DNA of 33,559 bases. Origin: an uncultured Verrucomicrobiota bacterium. Its GTDB lineage: Bacteria; Verrucomicrobiota; Verrucomicrobiia; Limisphaerales; AAA164-E04. The stretch lies in assembly GCA_913061285.1 (NCBI GenBank), contig CAJXVR010000038.1, positions 1 to 33,559 on the forward strand, in the 5' to 3' direction. The stretch's first letter is position 1, and each line of letters opens with the position of its first letter. A model generated the notes under the pieces. It did no database searches. It was given only the letters and a program-made list of their open reading frames with translations, and was not told the origin of the DNA. Below, piece after piece: positions 15,020 to 23,498 of the stretch. A program made the position numbers and the translations under genes.

Positions 15020-17227
15020 ATGATTAACAACCATCAAAATGGCCTGTCCCAACAGAGCCCAAACAACGGTAGTGAAGGACTCTTCGCTGCGTCTGGCCAA
15101 CAAGACGACGGAATCAACGCCAAGTATTACTGGCACGTCTTGCTCGAGCGACGATGGCTAGTCATCACGACATTCATCGCCGTTCTCGCCCTCGGACTCA
15201 TCTACCTCTTCAAGACGGTCCCCGTGTACGAAGCCGTGGCAATGGTCCAAATCGACACGGAGGACGCAAATGTTCTGGAAGGTAGCCAAAAGTACGTCTC
15301 AGATACGCGGAGATCCAACCTACTAAATACGGAACAGAAAAAGATCCTTAGTAGAACATTGATACAGAAGGTCATTGATCTAATCGATCTAAAGTCAGAC
15401 CCTCAGTACGCGGAAGCAACAGACATTGCTCTCGCCGTCGCAAATAGCATCAACGTCACACCTATTCGGCTCACTCAATTGATGTCCGTCGGCATCGAAC
15501 ATACCGACCCGAAACAAGCGGCAAAAATCGCAAACACCTTGGTTGACGAATTCATCAAATTGAACAAGGAGAATAAGGTTGGCAAACTCTCTGATCTTCA
15601 CTTTTACCTTGAAGACGAAGTGCAATCGACAAAGGAAAAGCTAAATATAGCTCGCCAGAAAATGCAGGATTACCGCGAGTCACAGGGAACTGTCTCGCTG
15701 GAGAAAGACCAAGATATTGGACTGCAGGCTCTGATTCAGGCGCAATCACAATACGCACAAGCGGAATCCGAAGCGGCCATTGCGAGATCGATCGCCGATG
15801 AAATGGAGGCCCAGCTTGCGGCGAACAAACCCCTCGAAACAATTCCCCAAATTGCCGCGAACCCACAAATTGCCGCGTTGCAACAGTCTCTTGCCGGTTA
15901 TGAAGCCGACTTACAGGGCCTTCTAGTAAAATACCTCGAAGAGTGGCCAGGGGTCAAAGACCTCAGAGAACGTATCGCCTCACTACAAGAATCCCTTGCC
16001 GAGGCAGCTCAAGATGCTCTTCAATCAACGATCCTCGCTGCCGAACAAGCCGAGGCTAAGCTCGCGAAGCTTACGGCCCTGGTCCAAGAACGAGAGCAAG
16101 CTCATCTAAAGCTTAACGAAAAACGCATCCAGTATGACATCGAATCAAGAAACGCTGAGCAGTTAAGAGCTCAATACGATCAACTTCTCTCCCGCCTCGA
16201 GGAAGTTCGCATTTCTCAGAGAAGCCACACCAGCAATATTTCAATCGTCGACAACGCGGAACCACCTCTTGAGCCGGTTAAACCTCGGGTTGCTCTAACG
16301 CTGCTACTCTCAGTTTTCGGAGGCCTTGCTATCGGCGCCGGTGTCGCGTTCTTAGTCAATTTCCTCGATGATTCAATTAAGAGCCAGGAGGATGTCGAGT
16401 CCTACCTCGGACTCACGTTTTTAGGCTATGTCGCCAGGATTAAAGGAACCCAATTGTCGGAGAGAGGACAGGAATCCTTTCTTAACCCTCAATCGGTTGC
16501 ATCTGAGTCTTTCCGAACGCTAAGAGCAACAATTTCACTCCTACCAAACGGAGCCAACTATCGAACGATCGCCGTTTCCAGCACGAAATCAGGCGAAGGA
16601 AAATCTCTTGCGACGTCAAATCTAGCGATCGTTTGCGCACAAGCGGGTACTAAGACGCTCCTGATCGACGCCGACCTTCGCCGCCCCACGATGCACGAAA
16701 TCCACAAACTACCGAACGCTCGCGGTCTCTCGGATTTTCTCGCAAATAACAAACAACTGGATGAAGTCATCCAACAAGGATCCATCCCCAATTTAGATTT
16801 TATCACCTCGGGCCCTATTCCTGGAAATCCATCCGAACTCCTGGGTAGTGACCGGTTCAATGATTTCCTCGATGCTGCTCGAAAGCGATATGACCGTGTC
16901 ATTATCGATTGCCCCCCTGTATCTGCCGTCAGCGATCCACTTTCAGTGGCATCGCGCTGTGACGGAATCGTATTCATCTCCCGGTTCAACAAGATCCGCC
17001 GGGAACACGCCCGCCGAACAGTTCAACGGCTTAAAGAAGCTGGCGTACAAACGATTGGCGCACTGATTAACGACATCAGTGCAGAGAACAGCCACAACTA
17101 CTACTACTACTCAGACTACTACTACAAGCCTTACAAGCAGGACGAGATAGCAGGGACTCAACCCCGCAAACTCATCGATCAGGAGAGCAAACCGGGCGAT
17201 ACAGCCCCGAATAATCAGAGGGCTTAG
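15020..17227 (+). CDS. Polysaccharide co-polymerase / bacterial tyrosine autokinase (Wzc-like)
   Basis: An inner-membrane protein that couples exopolysaccharide chain-length control to export through tyrosine phosphorylation. The N-terminal Wzz-type domain begins with TM1 (about 50-70) and is followed by a long periplasmic coiled-coil region (about 170-400). TM2 follows a Pro-rich stretch (P-P-L-E-P-V-K-P-R), about 425-450. The cytoplasmic BY-kinase domain has Walker A SSTKSGEGKS (520-529), Walker A' LLIDADLRRP with D550 and D552, and Walker B VIIDCPPV with D630. The C-terminus has a tyrosine cluster, Y694-Y705 (eight Tyr), the autophosphorylation tail. It is a fused P-type Wzc architecture. 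No wza, wzx or glycosyltransferase genes adjoin it; UDP-glucuronate decarboxylase at 27277 is the only other sugar-polymer gene in the window. Confidence 0.92.
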   Translation: MINNHQNGLSQQSPNNGSEGLFAASGQQDDGINAKYYWHVLLERRWLVITTFIAVLALGLIYLFKTVPVYEAVAMVQIDTEDANVLEGSQKYVSDTRRSNLLNTEQKKILSRTLIQKVIDLIDLKSDPQYAEATDIALAVANSINVTPIRLTQLMSVGIEHTDPKQAAKIANTLVDEFIKLNKENKVGKLSDLHFYLEDEVQSTKEKLNIARQKMQDYRESQGTVSLEKDQDIGLQALIQAQSQYAQAESEAAIARSIADEMEAQLAANKPLETIPQIAANPQIAALQQSLAGYEADLQGLLVKYLEEWPGVKDLRERIASLQESLAEAAQDALQSTILAAEQAEAKLAKLTALVQEREQAHLKLNEKRIQYDIESRNAEQLRAQYDQLLSRLEEVRISQRSHTSNISIVDNAEPPLEPVKPRVALTLLLSVFGGLAIGAGVAFLVNFLDDSIKSQEDVESYLGLTFLGYVARIKGTQLSERGQESFLNPQSVASESFRTLRATISLLPNGANYRTIAVSSTKSGEGKSLATSNLAIVCAQAGTKTLLIDADLRRPTMHEIHKLPNARGLSDFLANNKQLDEVIQQGSIPNLDFITSGPIPGNPSELLGSDRFNDFLDAARKRYDRVIIDCPPVSAVSDPLSVASRCDGIVFISRFNKIRREHARRTVQRLKEAGVQTIGALINDISAENSHNYYYYSDYYYKPYKQDEIAGTQPRKLIDQESKPGDTAPNNQRA

Positions 17228-17297
17228 GCTCCCCTAGTTTACTCCAATTCAAACCCGACCACGCTGTCCTTGGAACGGTAATGAAGCATCAATGTTC

Positions 17298-18449
17298 CTA
17301 CGATCGAGGTCTTGCGAACACAGCCATAAATACACTGAGGAGGAGCAAGGTAAGCGACATGGCTCCAAAGAAATAAAACCCCACTCGTAGACCTTCTCTG
17401 TCGGCTAGGCTTCCAACGATTAGAGGAAAGAAGAAAGCCCCGATTCCTCCACCGGACGCCACAACACCAATGGCCAACCCTCTGTTGTGACGATATGCCT
17501 CCCCAACGACAACCATGACCGTTGGGTAAAAGACTGACTGCCCTAGCCCTGATAGCAAAACCGAAGAATAGAACAGCCCCCCCTGGTCATAGACCGAAAC
17601 ACCAATCAGCCCAAGAGCACTAATCCCACTGGAGACAACAAGGACACGACGGTGGCTCGTTCCATGATACTGAAGCCCAAACGTTAGTCTTCCAAAGAGA
17701 ATCCCCCCCCAAAACAATGCAACAACCATCGATGCAGCGGCTGCTGACCCCGATGCGAAAACAACATAGTACTCTCCAATCCAAGACGAAACGCCCATTT
17801 CAATTCCGACGTAGAGCAGAATAGAACTCCAACAAAGCACCAGGAACCGATCTTTGAAGATGCCCACCCCGCTAGCCACCTTTGTCGGCTGATTAATCTC
17901 CGGAAACTGAAAACAAAGAGTCAGACACGCCAGTGCCCCGCTTGCAATGCCTCCTGCAACGTAGATCTTTCGCCAACCAATCGTGTTCTCTAGGACGATG
18001 CCCACAAGCAATGGCGCCAGTACCGCACCAATCGTGAAGGCTGAGTGCATCAGATTCATGAGCCGGCTTCGGCCCGAGCCATCAAGTTGAATAACGGTAC
18101 AGTTTGCAGATACCTCCAACATGCCCTGCCCTACACCAACCAAGCTCAGAAGAATAAGGTTGAGCCACCACTGAGAACTCCAACCGAAAGCAGCAACTCC
18201 CCCGCATTGAATTAAGAGCCCTAAACAAAGAAGAGGCCGAATCCCAACTCGAGGAATTCCCCACCCTGAAAGTATGGACGAGAGAAAATAGCCCGCAGCA
18301 TTTCCAGCTAGAAGATACCCTGCAACAGAGTAAGGCCAATCAAACTGCCTCACAACGACGGGTAAGGTTGCCCCTAGGATCGTGGCAACGGCCCCCATCA
18401 GCAGGAATCCGCAAAAAACGATTCCAAATGTAGAGCGATGGCTCCTCAA
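17298..18449 (-). CDS. Major facilitator superfamily transporter (FucP-like sugar type)
   Basis: A twelve-helix MFS permease of 383 residues. The early segment F-L-L-M-G-A-V-A-T-I-L-G-A-T-L-P, the loop after helix 2 (G-W-G-I-P-R-V-G-I-R-P), and the helix 4 to 5 region with G-V-G-Q-G-M-L-E-V-S-A-N and M-N-L-M-H-S-A-F-T-I-G fit the FucP/glucose-galactose-like group, in which helix 4 has G-x-x-x-E and the next has N-x-x-H. The substrate is therefore probably a sugar, taken up by proton symport; this is inference. The TTG start at 18449 is uncertain because no ATG occurs before the first helix. It lies 90 bases downstream of recA on the same strand, so read-through from recA is possible. Confidence 0.82.
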   Translation of the reverse strand: MRSHRSTFGIVFCGFLLMGAVATILGATLPVVVRQFDWPYSVAGYLLAGNAAGYFLSSILSGWGIPRVGIRPLLCLGLLIQCGGVAAFGWSSQWWLNLILLSLVGVGQGMLEVSANCTVIQLDGSGRSRLMNLMHSAFTIGAVLAPLLVGIVLENTIGWRKIYVAGGIASGALACLTLCFQFPEINQPTKVASGVGIFKDRFLVLCWSSILLYVGIEMGVSSWIGEYYVVFASGSAAAASMVVALFWGGILFGRLTFGLQYHGTSHRRVLVVSSGISALGLIGVSVYDQGGLFYSSVLLSGLGQSVFYPTVMVVVGEAYRHNRGLAIGVVASGGGIGAFFFPLIVGSLADREGLRVGFYFFGAMSLTLLLLSVFMAVFARPRS

Positions 18450-18539
18450 ATTATTCAGAGGGGCCCAAACCGCCTTGATTCAAGTTCAAAATCGAAGACT
18501 CTCCCGAGCGGACGCAGCCACCCCCAGGAACTTCTCGGC

Positions 18540-19631
18540 TCAACTCTTCGCCGCAGTGGTTTCTTCCGTATCGGGTTTCGGTTCTTCGACCTCTGGGTTG
18601 CGCTTCTTCAAGATTTCCTCCTTGATTCGCTTTGCCAGTTCCGGATTCTCCAAGAGCGCCAGTCGGGAGGCTTCCTTACCTTGCCCGATCAGCTCCCCAT
18701 CGAACTGGAACCATGCTCCTTTTTTCTCGACGACCCCATCAGCCACTCCCACCTCCAAGACACTCCCTTCCTTGTTAATGCCGTGGTTGTAAAGAATGTC
18801 AAATTCTGCCTCAGCAAATGGAGGGGCCACCTTATTCTTTACGATCTTCACCTTAACGTGATTCCCAATCACCGCCCCTGAAGGATCTTTGAGGGTTTCT
18901 TTACGCCGAATATCAATGCGAATACTCGCATAAAACTTCAAGGCTTTGCCCCCGGGAGTGGTTTCAGGACTTCCAAACATGACTCCCACCTTCTCACGAA
19001 GCTGATTGGTGAACAGGCAAGTCGTCTTTCCCTTGTTGAGAATGGAAGTCAACTTTCTCAACGCCTGACTCATGAGACGCGCCTGCATTCCCATTGTCGC
19101 CATCCCCATTTCCCCTTCAAGCTCAGCCTTAGGCACCAACGCAGCTACAGAATCTACGACTATGACATCAACGGCCCCTGATCGAGCAAGCGTTTCACAG
19201 ATCGTCAGCGCTTCTTCACCACTATCCGGTTGCGATACCAAGAGTTCGTCTAAATTGACCCCTAAACGGTTCGCGTAGGAGGGATCGAGCGCATGTTCCG
19301 CATCAATGAAGGCTGCGGTACCACCTACCGCTTGCGCATTGGCAATTACATGTAGCATCAAAGTCGTCTTTCCGGACGACTCCGGCCCATAGATTTCGAC
19401 AATTCTCCCTTTCGGCAAACCTCCAACACCCAGCGCCATATCAACCGACAAAGCACCGGTCGGAATCGCCTCAATTTGAGATTTTATATTGGCATCTCCT
19501 AGACGCATGATACTCCCATCACCAAAGGCCTTGGTAATGGAATTAATCGCGGCTTGAAGATTGCGATCTTTGTCTTGGGAAGCGCCGCCAGGCGTTGGCT
19601 TTTTTCCTTTGTCAGCAGATTTTGGAGGCAT
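18540..19631 (-). CDS. recA: Recombinase RecA
   Basis: The ATP-dependent strand-exchange protein and LexA co-protease. It has Walker [10 protein letters not shown] (82-90), I-D-A-E-H-A-L-D, the [10 protein letters not shown] Walker B region, the [16 protein letters not shown] loop, [22 protein letters not shown]-x-A-L-K-F-Y-A in the L2 area, and an acidic C-terminal tail. I choose the ATG at 19631 (363 residues, M-P-P-K-S-A-D-K) because the family begins with a short basic stretch and because the promoter (19655-19682) lies inside any longer reading. The Lys/Pro/Gly-rich first ~20 residues are an extension over the E. coli protein. The coding sequence looks intact. Confidence 0.97.
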   Translation of the reverse strand: MPPKSADKGKKPTPGGASQDKDRNLQAAINSITKAFGDGSIMRLGDANIKSQIEAIPTGALSVDMALGVGGLPKGRIVEIYGPESSGKTTLMLHVIANAQAVGGTAAFIDAEHALDPSYANRLGVNLDELLVSQPDSGEEALTICETLARSGAVDVIVVDSVAALVPKAELEGEMGMATMGMQARLMSQALRKLTSILNKGKTTCLFTNQLREKVGVMFGSPETTPGGKALKFYASIRIDIRRKETLKDPSGAVIGNHVKVKIVKNKVAPPFAEAEFDILYNHGINKEGSVLEVGVADGVVEKKGAWFQFDGELIGQGKEASRLALLENPELAKRIKEEILKKRNPEVEEPKPDTEETTAAKS

Positions 19632-19643
19632 AAATTTTGGCTC

Positions 19644-19665
19644 TGTTCCGGATGAGAATAGAACA
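19644..19665. promoter_or_regulatory. TGTTC-N12-GAACA inverted repeat over the recA promoter, possible LexA half-sites
   Basis: TGTTC at 19644-19648 and GAACA at 19661-19665 are exact inverted half-sites that flank the recA -10 element. As I recall, verrucomicrobial LexA binds TGTTC-N4-GAACA; here the spacer is 12, so this is only a candidate. Placement is what a recA repressor site would need. Confidence 0.4.
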
Positions 19666-19682
19666 CCCCGCGAGCAAGTCAA
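19655..19682 (-). promoter_or_regulatory. recA promoter
   Basis: On the minus strand, TTGACT (19682-19677) and TATTCT (19660-19655) are separated by 16 bases, giving a predicted transcription start near 19648 and a leader of about 17 bases before the recA ATG at 19631. Matches to the sigma-70 consensus are 5/6 and 4/6. Confidence 0.6.
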
Positions 19683-19742
19683 TCACCGCGGTTAAGTGTC
19701 AAATCTCACATCTTAAAATCTTCCTATGCCTCGGTCCCAGGC

Positions 19743-20030
19743 CTAGTCTCCGAACAACTTCTTCAGCCGCTCAGTGGCATCAGCACTACTGCCCTGCGCG
19801 TTCTTGGCCTCTTTCCGAGTCATTTCAAAATATTCACAGTAATTACCCCGGTCTTTTTCCATTACAGGCTCCGCACGTCGATCCCGGCATTGATGAGCGG
19901 CCCTGGTATCAAAGCTCTCACAGTTGAGACAAACCCTTAGATCAGATCGACATTGTGGACAGCTCTCACTTCTCCCAGGCTGGCCCGTCAAATTCCATTC
20001 CCAACCACATTGATGGCACTGTTTCGTCAT
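19743..20030 (-). CDS. Small multi-cysteine zinc-ribbon-like protein
   Basis: A 95-residue protein with four Cys pairs or near pairs: C5-x2-C8, C24-x2-C27, C34-x2-C37, and C48 with C65. This suggests two zinc-binding sites. The body reads C-H-Q-C-G-W, C-P-Q-C-R-S-D-L-R-V-C-L-N-C, then H-Q-C-R-D, M-E-K-D-R-G-N-Y-C-E-Y-F, and ends in a charged helix. I recognise this as a widespread small uncharacterised family, but I know no function. The ATG at 20030 places the first Cys pair near the N-terminus; a longer reading from 20114 adds 28 residues that look non-coding. It lies between recA and an exported protein, all on the minus strand. Confidence 0.75.
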   Translation of the reverse strand: MTKQCHQCGWEWNLTGQPGRSESCPQCRSDLRVCLNCESFDTRAAHQCRDRRAEPVMEKDRGNYCEYFEMTRKEAKNAQGSSADATERLKKLFGD

Positions 20031-20098
20031 TGCAAACTCCGTTGTTAAAAGGCCCCTAACAGTAACGGAGCACGGCAATGACGCAATGTCTGATCGAC

Positions 20099-20773
20099 CT
20101 AGGCCGGAGGGCAACGACTATTGCGAGCCCGGGCCAGCTTATTTAGCCTTCCACAAACGGCGGCAAGAACTCCCATAAAGACACCAGAAACCCAAGTATC
20201 TAGTTCTGGAACAGGCGTAATCTCCCCGAATAATTCGACATTATCAATCCTCCAGGTTCCTGAACTACCCTCTGCATCGAAGCCAAAAATTCGCAACTCG
20301 ACCTCGTCGCGGAGTTCGGAAAAAGCACCAAGATCAAAGCTTATAGACTGATCCACTCGCGTTTCAGTATTATCAGGTACACTGACTTGCCCCGGCGAAA
20401 GATCCACCGTAAACCCATCCAAACTTGACCGAACACTCCACTGTGAAATCCCCGATGCTGACCGCCGTTCATCAAATTCCAAGGTCATCAACGCCATCTT
20501 AAACCCGTCATCCGGACGAATCGAGAAACCAAAATAATCTTCCTGATCAAAGGATGTCGTCGACCAATTTCTTGCACTGAAGGCATCACTGGCCGAGCTC
20601 GCCCCCAAACCAACACCTCTTGAAATATTGCTAGCAAACCCATCCCCCGGTTGAAAAGCAGGACCAAAACTGGCTTCGCTTCCGCTTGCTCCTGAAAAAT
20701 CATACAATACCAGCTGGGCCGCCAAAACCCCTTTTGCCACCCCAAGCAAAGTAAAGAAAACTACCCACCGCAT
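20099..20773 (-). CDS. Exported PEP-CTERM-like protein
   Basis: A secreted beta-rich protein of about 224 residues. It has a signal peptide (M-R-W-V-V-F-F-T-L-L-G-V then A-x-A cleavage) and a body low in Cys with Ser/Gly/Asp-rich strands and W-R-I-D-N-V-E-L-F-G-E-I near the end, common in PVC exported proteins. The C-terminus has V-P-E-L, a hydrophobic helix, then a basic stretch (R-L-N-K-L-A-R-A-R). This is the three-part layout of a PEP-CTERM sorting signal, processed by exosortase, though with V-P-E-L in place of V-P-E-P and a ~10-residue tail after the basic cluster. I choose the ATG at 20773, preceded by GGTGGA, over 20806. Its function is unknown; such proteins often go to the cell surface or matrix. 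Confidence 0.68.
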   Translation of the reverse strand: MRWVVFFTLLGVAKGVLAAQLVLYDFSGASGSEASFGPAFQPGDGFASNISRGVGLGASSASDAFSARNWSTTSFDQEDYFGFSIRPDDGFKMALMTLEFDERRSASGISQWSVRSSLDGFTVDLSPGQVSVPDNTETRVDQSISFDLGAFSELRDEVELRIFGFDAEGSSGTWRIDNVELFGEITPVPELDTWVSGVFMGVLAAVCGRLNKLARARNSRCPPA

Positions 20774-20943
20774 AATTCCACCAACTAACCCATAACTAAT
20801 TACCATTACTACTTCTTACCAACCCTATGAGAAGTATGTCAACTTTTTTTGAATTGCACGACGATACCTGCTCTTGCCACGAGAAACCGAAGCGCGAAAA
20901 TTAGTTCTTGCTTTCAGCTCCCAACAAATAACCATGGTTCATT

Positions 20944-22188
20944 ATGAAACCGCCGGTATACAGACTAGCAATCGTTGCAATGCTCGGAGCCCTCTTAATG
21001 CCCTTAAATGCTCAGGAGTGGTCGCGCTTTCGCGGACCAAACGGTGAAGGGAAAGCCTTAGGTCACGGCAATTTCAAACAGATATCATCCAAGAGCATCG
21101 CTTGGAAAACGTCTCTCCCAGGCAAAGGACATTCTTCGCCAGTCAATTGGGGAAAACAGATTTTCGTCACTAGTACAGACGAGGAAACCAACACGTTCAC
21201 CGCACTCTCGATTGATTCAGAATCAGGCAAAATTCGTTGGAGCAAAGAATTCCCATACAAAACCTTTAGAAAACACCAGTTCAATAGTTTTGCTTCATCT
21301 ACCGCAGCAACAGATGAGGAACGGGTGTATGTCAGCTGGGGAACGCCCGCTAATCTCTATCTTGCCGCCTTAAGCCACTCTGGAGCGCTCCAATGGAAGC
21401 GAGATCTCGGCCCCTTCAAGAGCCAGCATGGCCCAGGCACGTCCCCCATTCTCTTTGAAGACCTTGTCATCATTACCAACGAACAGCTAGGCGATAGCTT
21501 CATCATCGGTGTCGATCAAAAGACAGGCGAAACGCGTTGGAAATCGCCACGCAGAAGCGCAAAGACAGCCTACTCGACGCCATGCCTTTCCAAAGATTCA
21601 GAAGGCAACCCTGTGCTTCTCGTAAATAGTCAAGCCCACGGCATCGGAGCGCTCAACCCGAAAACCGGGACGCCTCTCTGGGAATATACCGGAGCATTCG
21701 ACAAGCGAAGCTGTAGTTCTCCGATTGCGGTTGGCGGACTCGTCTTTGGGAGCTGCGGAAGTGGCGGTGGTGGAAACTTCGTCGTCGCTGTGAAACCTCC
21801 GAACGGAACCACTCGAAAGTCCGCCGAATTAGCATATGAAATCCGTCGCTCGGCTCCGTATGTCCCGTGCTTCATCGCCAATGGAGACTGGCTCTTCCTT
21901 TGGAGTGATGGCGGAATCCTTTCGTGCGTTGAACCTCAGACAGGAAAGGTTCAATGGTCGGAACGGACCCGCGGTCGATTTTTCGGTTCTCCGATCGCAG
22001 TCGATGATCAGCTAATCGCAGTCGGAGATGCTGGCAAAATTCACGTCGTTTCGGGCACCGGAAAGTTTGAAATCTTCGACTCCTTTGAACTCAACGAAAC
22101 CTGCCACTCAACGCCCGCTCTTATCGACAATCATTTGTACGTCCGTACCGTCAGCCAGCTCTGGAAATTCAAGCCCGACGGCCATTAA
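20944..22188 (+). CDS. Exported PQQ-like beta-propeller repeat protein
   Basis: A 414-residue exported protein with a signal peptide (hydrophobic core then L-N-A-Q). The mature protein begins W-S-R-F-R-G-P-N-G-E-G, a start typical of planctomycete and verrucomicrobial PQQ-like propellers. Blade motifs with a Gly-x-x-x-Trp end recur: G-K-I-R-W-S, G-A-L-Q-W-K, G-E-T-R-W-K, G-T-P-L-W-E, G-K-V-Q-W-S. The fold resembles BamB and PQQ alcohol dehydrogenases, but I see no catalytic-Asp/Ca site or vicinal disulfide, so a binding or scaffolding role is as likely as catalysis. The amidohydrolase gene begins 45 bases downstream and is probably in the same operon. Confidence 0.8.
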   Translation: MKPPVYRLAIVAMLGALLMPLNAQEWSRFRGPNGEGKALGHGNFKQISSKSIAWKTSLPGKGHSSPVNWGKQIFVTSTDEETNTFTALSIDSESGKIRWSKEFPYKTFRKHQFNSFASSTAATDEERVYVSWGTPANLYLAALSHSGALQWKRDLGPFKSQHGPGTSPILFEDLVIITNEQLGDSFIIGVDQKTGETRWKSPRRSAKTAYSTPCLSKDSEGNPVLLVNSQAHGIGALNPKTGTPLWEYTGAFDKRSCSSPIAVGGLVFGSCGSGGGGNFVVAVKPPNGTTRKSAELAYEIRRSAPYVPCFIANGDWLFLWSDGGILSCVEPQTGKVQWSERTRGRFFGSPIAVDDQLIAVGDAGKIHVVSGTGKFEIFDSFELNETCHSTPALIDNHLYVRTVSQLWKFKPDGH

Positions 22189-22233
22189 GTTGGCGGCCCG
22201 GCCGTTTCAGCTCTCAAGAAAGGAAGAACAGAC

Positions 22234-23490
22234 ATGAGCGATCTCGAAGAATTCATTGCCCAGCTTCCTGTCTGTGATGTCCATGAGCATCATATTCCCG
22301 AGTTGATCCATTCATCGAAGGTCGACCTTCTCAAGCTCTTCCAACAGAGCTATGCCGGATGGACACAGGAGCGTCCCTATCCACTTCCCTCCGAGACAAG
22401 AGACGTGGATCCGATGCTATCCGATTCGCCCGCAACAAACTGGGACTCTCTAAAACCTTATATCGAAGAGTCCGGTTCAAGCATGTTCGTCAGAAATCTC
22501 TTACAGGGAATCGGAGAACTCTACCCAATCGCTCGTGACGGCATTACAAAGTCTAATTGGCAGGAACTCGACCAGCAAGTCAGATCCAATCACCAGACAC
22601 CAGATTGGCGAAACACCGTGCTTCGCAGAGCCAAAATCGAACATGTTATAACAGACCCCTATTCGAATCCCCTACTCGATCCAGTCGAGACCTTCGGAAA
22701 AAACTATTCATCGGTCGTTCGTATGAATGCATTCGCCTTGGGATGGCATCCCCAATCCCGCGATCACAACGAGAACAACGCTCACGAGCTCCTTGAGGGA
22801 CAAGGTCTCAGCACGAATACATTCGAACAATACCTCGAGAGCCTTGAGACGCTGGTCAAGTCAATGCGCGGAAAAAACCAAGTCGCCATTAAGAACGCTC
22901 TAGCCTACGATCGGTTCCTCCATTTCGATCCAACATCTAGAGACCAAGCAAAGGCGATCTGGGGTCAGGCCAGTCCTAGCGCTGAAGGCCAGAAGGCATT
23001 CGGAGATTTCATCGTCGATCATTTCTGCGATCTTTGTGCGCAGTACGAGCTCCCGATGCAAGTTCATTTAGGTACCGCCATCATTCGTGGCTCGAATCCC
23101 ATGAATCTGGCTCCATTGATCGAGCGTCATCCGAAGACTCGTTTTCTCCTGATGCACTTGGCCTATCCATGGAGCCGCGAGCTACTCGGGATGGCATTCG
23201 TCTATCGCAACATCTGGCTCGATCTCACGTGGGCCGCGCTACTCAGCCCCTCGCACTTTAAGCTGGCACTCAATGAAGCCCTTGAAGTGTTACCAGACGA
23301 TTCCAGAATGATGTTTGGAGGAGATAATTGGCACGTTGAAGAAACCTTCGGGACCATCAATACATTCAAGTCACTCATTGGCGAAGTGCTTCAAGCGAAG
23401 GTGGTAGCAGGCTATTTTCCTTTCGACCACGCATCCCGTCTTGCGTCACGGATACTCAAGGACAACGCTGTCGATTTCTTCGGCCTATAA
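22234..23490 (+). CDS. Amidohydrolase-superfamily protein (uronate isomerase-like)
   Basis: A cytoplasmic TIM-barrel metal-dependent hydrolase or isomerase of about 418 residues with no signal peptide. Ligand positions are visible: C-D-V-H-E-H-H (H17 and H19 of the first strand), a Lys-containing V-A-I-K-N-A-L-A strand, M-Q-V-H-L-G-T, L-L-M-H-L-A-Y-P-W, and the late Asp in M-M-F-G-G-D-N-W-H. The W-x-x-x-x-P-Y and late F-G-G-D-N-W pieces resemble the uronate-isomerase branch (amidohydrolase 2). The reaction cannot be assigned. GGAAG upstream gives a good ribosome site. It follows the PQQ-propeller gene after 45 bases, and its stop is eight bases from that of the convergent TctA gene. Confidence 0.8.
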   Translation: MSDLEEFIAQLPVCDVHEHHIPELIHSSKVDLLKLFQQSYAGWTQERPYPLPSETRDVDPMLSDSPATNWDSLKPYIEESGSSMFVRNLLQGIGELYPIARDGITKSNWQELDQQVRSNHQTPDWRNTVLRRAKIEHVITDPYSNPLLDPVETFGKNYSSVVRMNAFALGWHPQSRDHNENNAHELLEGQGLSTNTFEQYLESLETLVKSMRGKNQVAIKNALAYDRFLHFDPTSRDQAKAIWGQASPSAEGQKAFGDFIVDHFCDLCAQYELPMQVHLGTAIIRGSNPMNLAPLIERHPKTRFLLMHLAYPWSRELLGMAFVYRNIWLDLTWAALLSPSHFKLALNEALEVLPDDSRMMFGGDNWHVEETFGTINTFKSLIGEVLQAKVVAGYFPFDHASRLASRILKDNAVDFFGL

Positions 23491-23498
23491 CAACATAC

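Noticed and set aside
19632-19682. RecA starting at 19682 (380 residues)
   Set aside because: The added 17 residues overlap the predicted promoter and do not resemble RecA N-termini.
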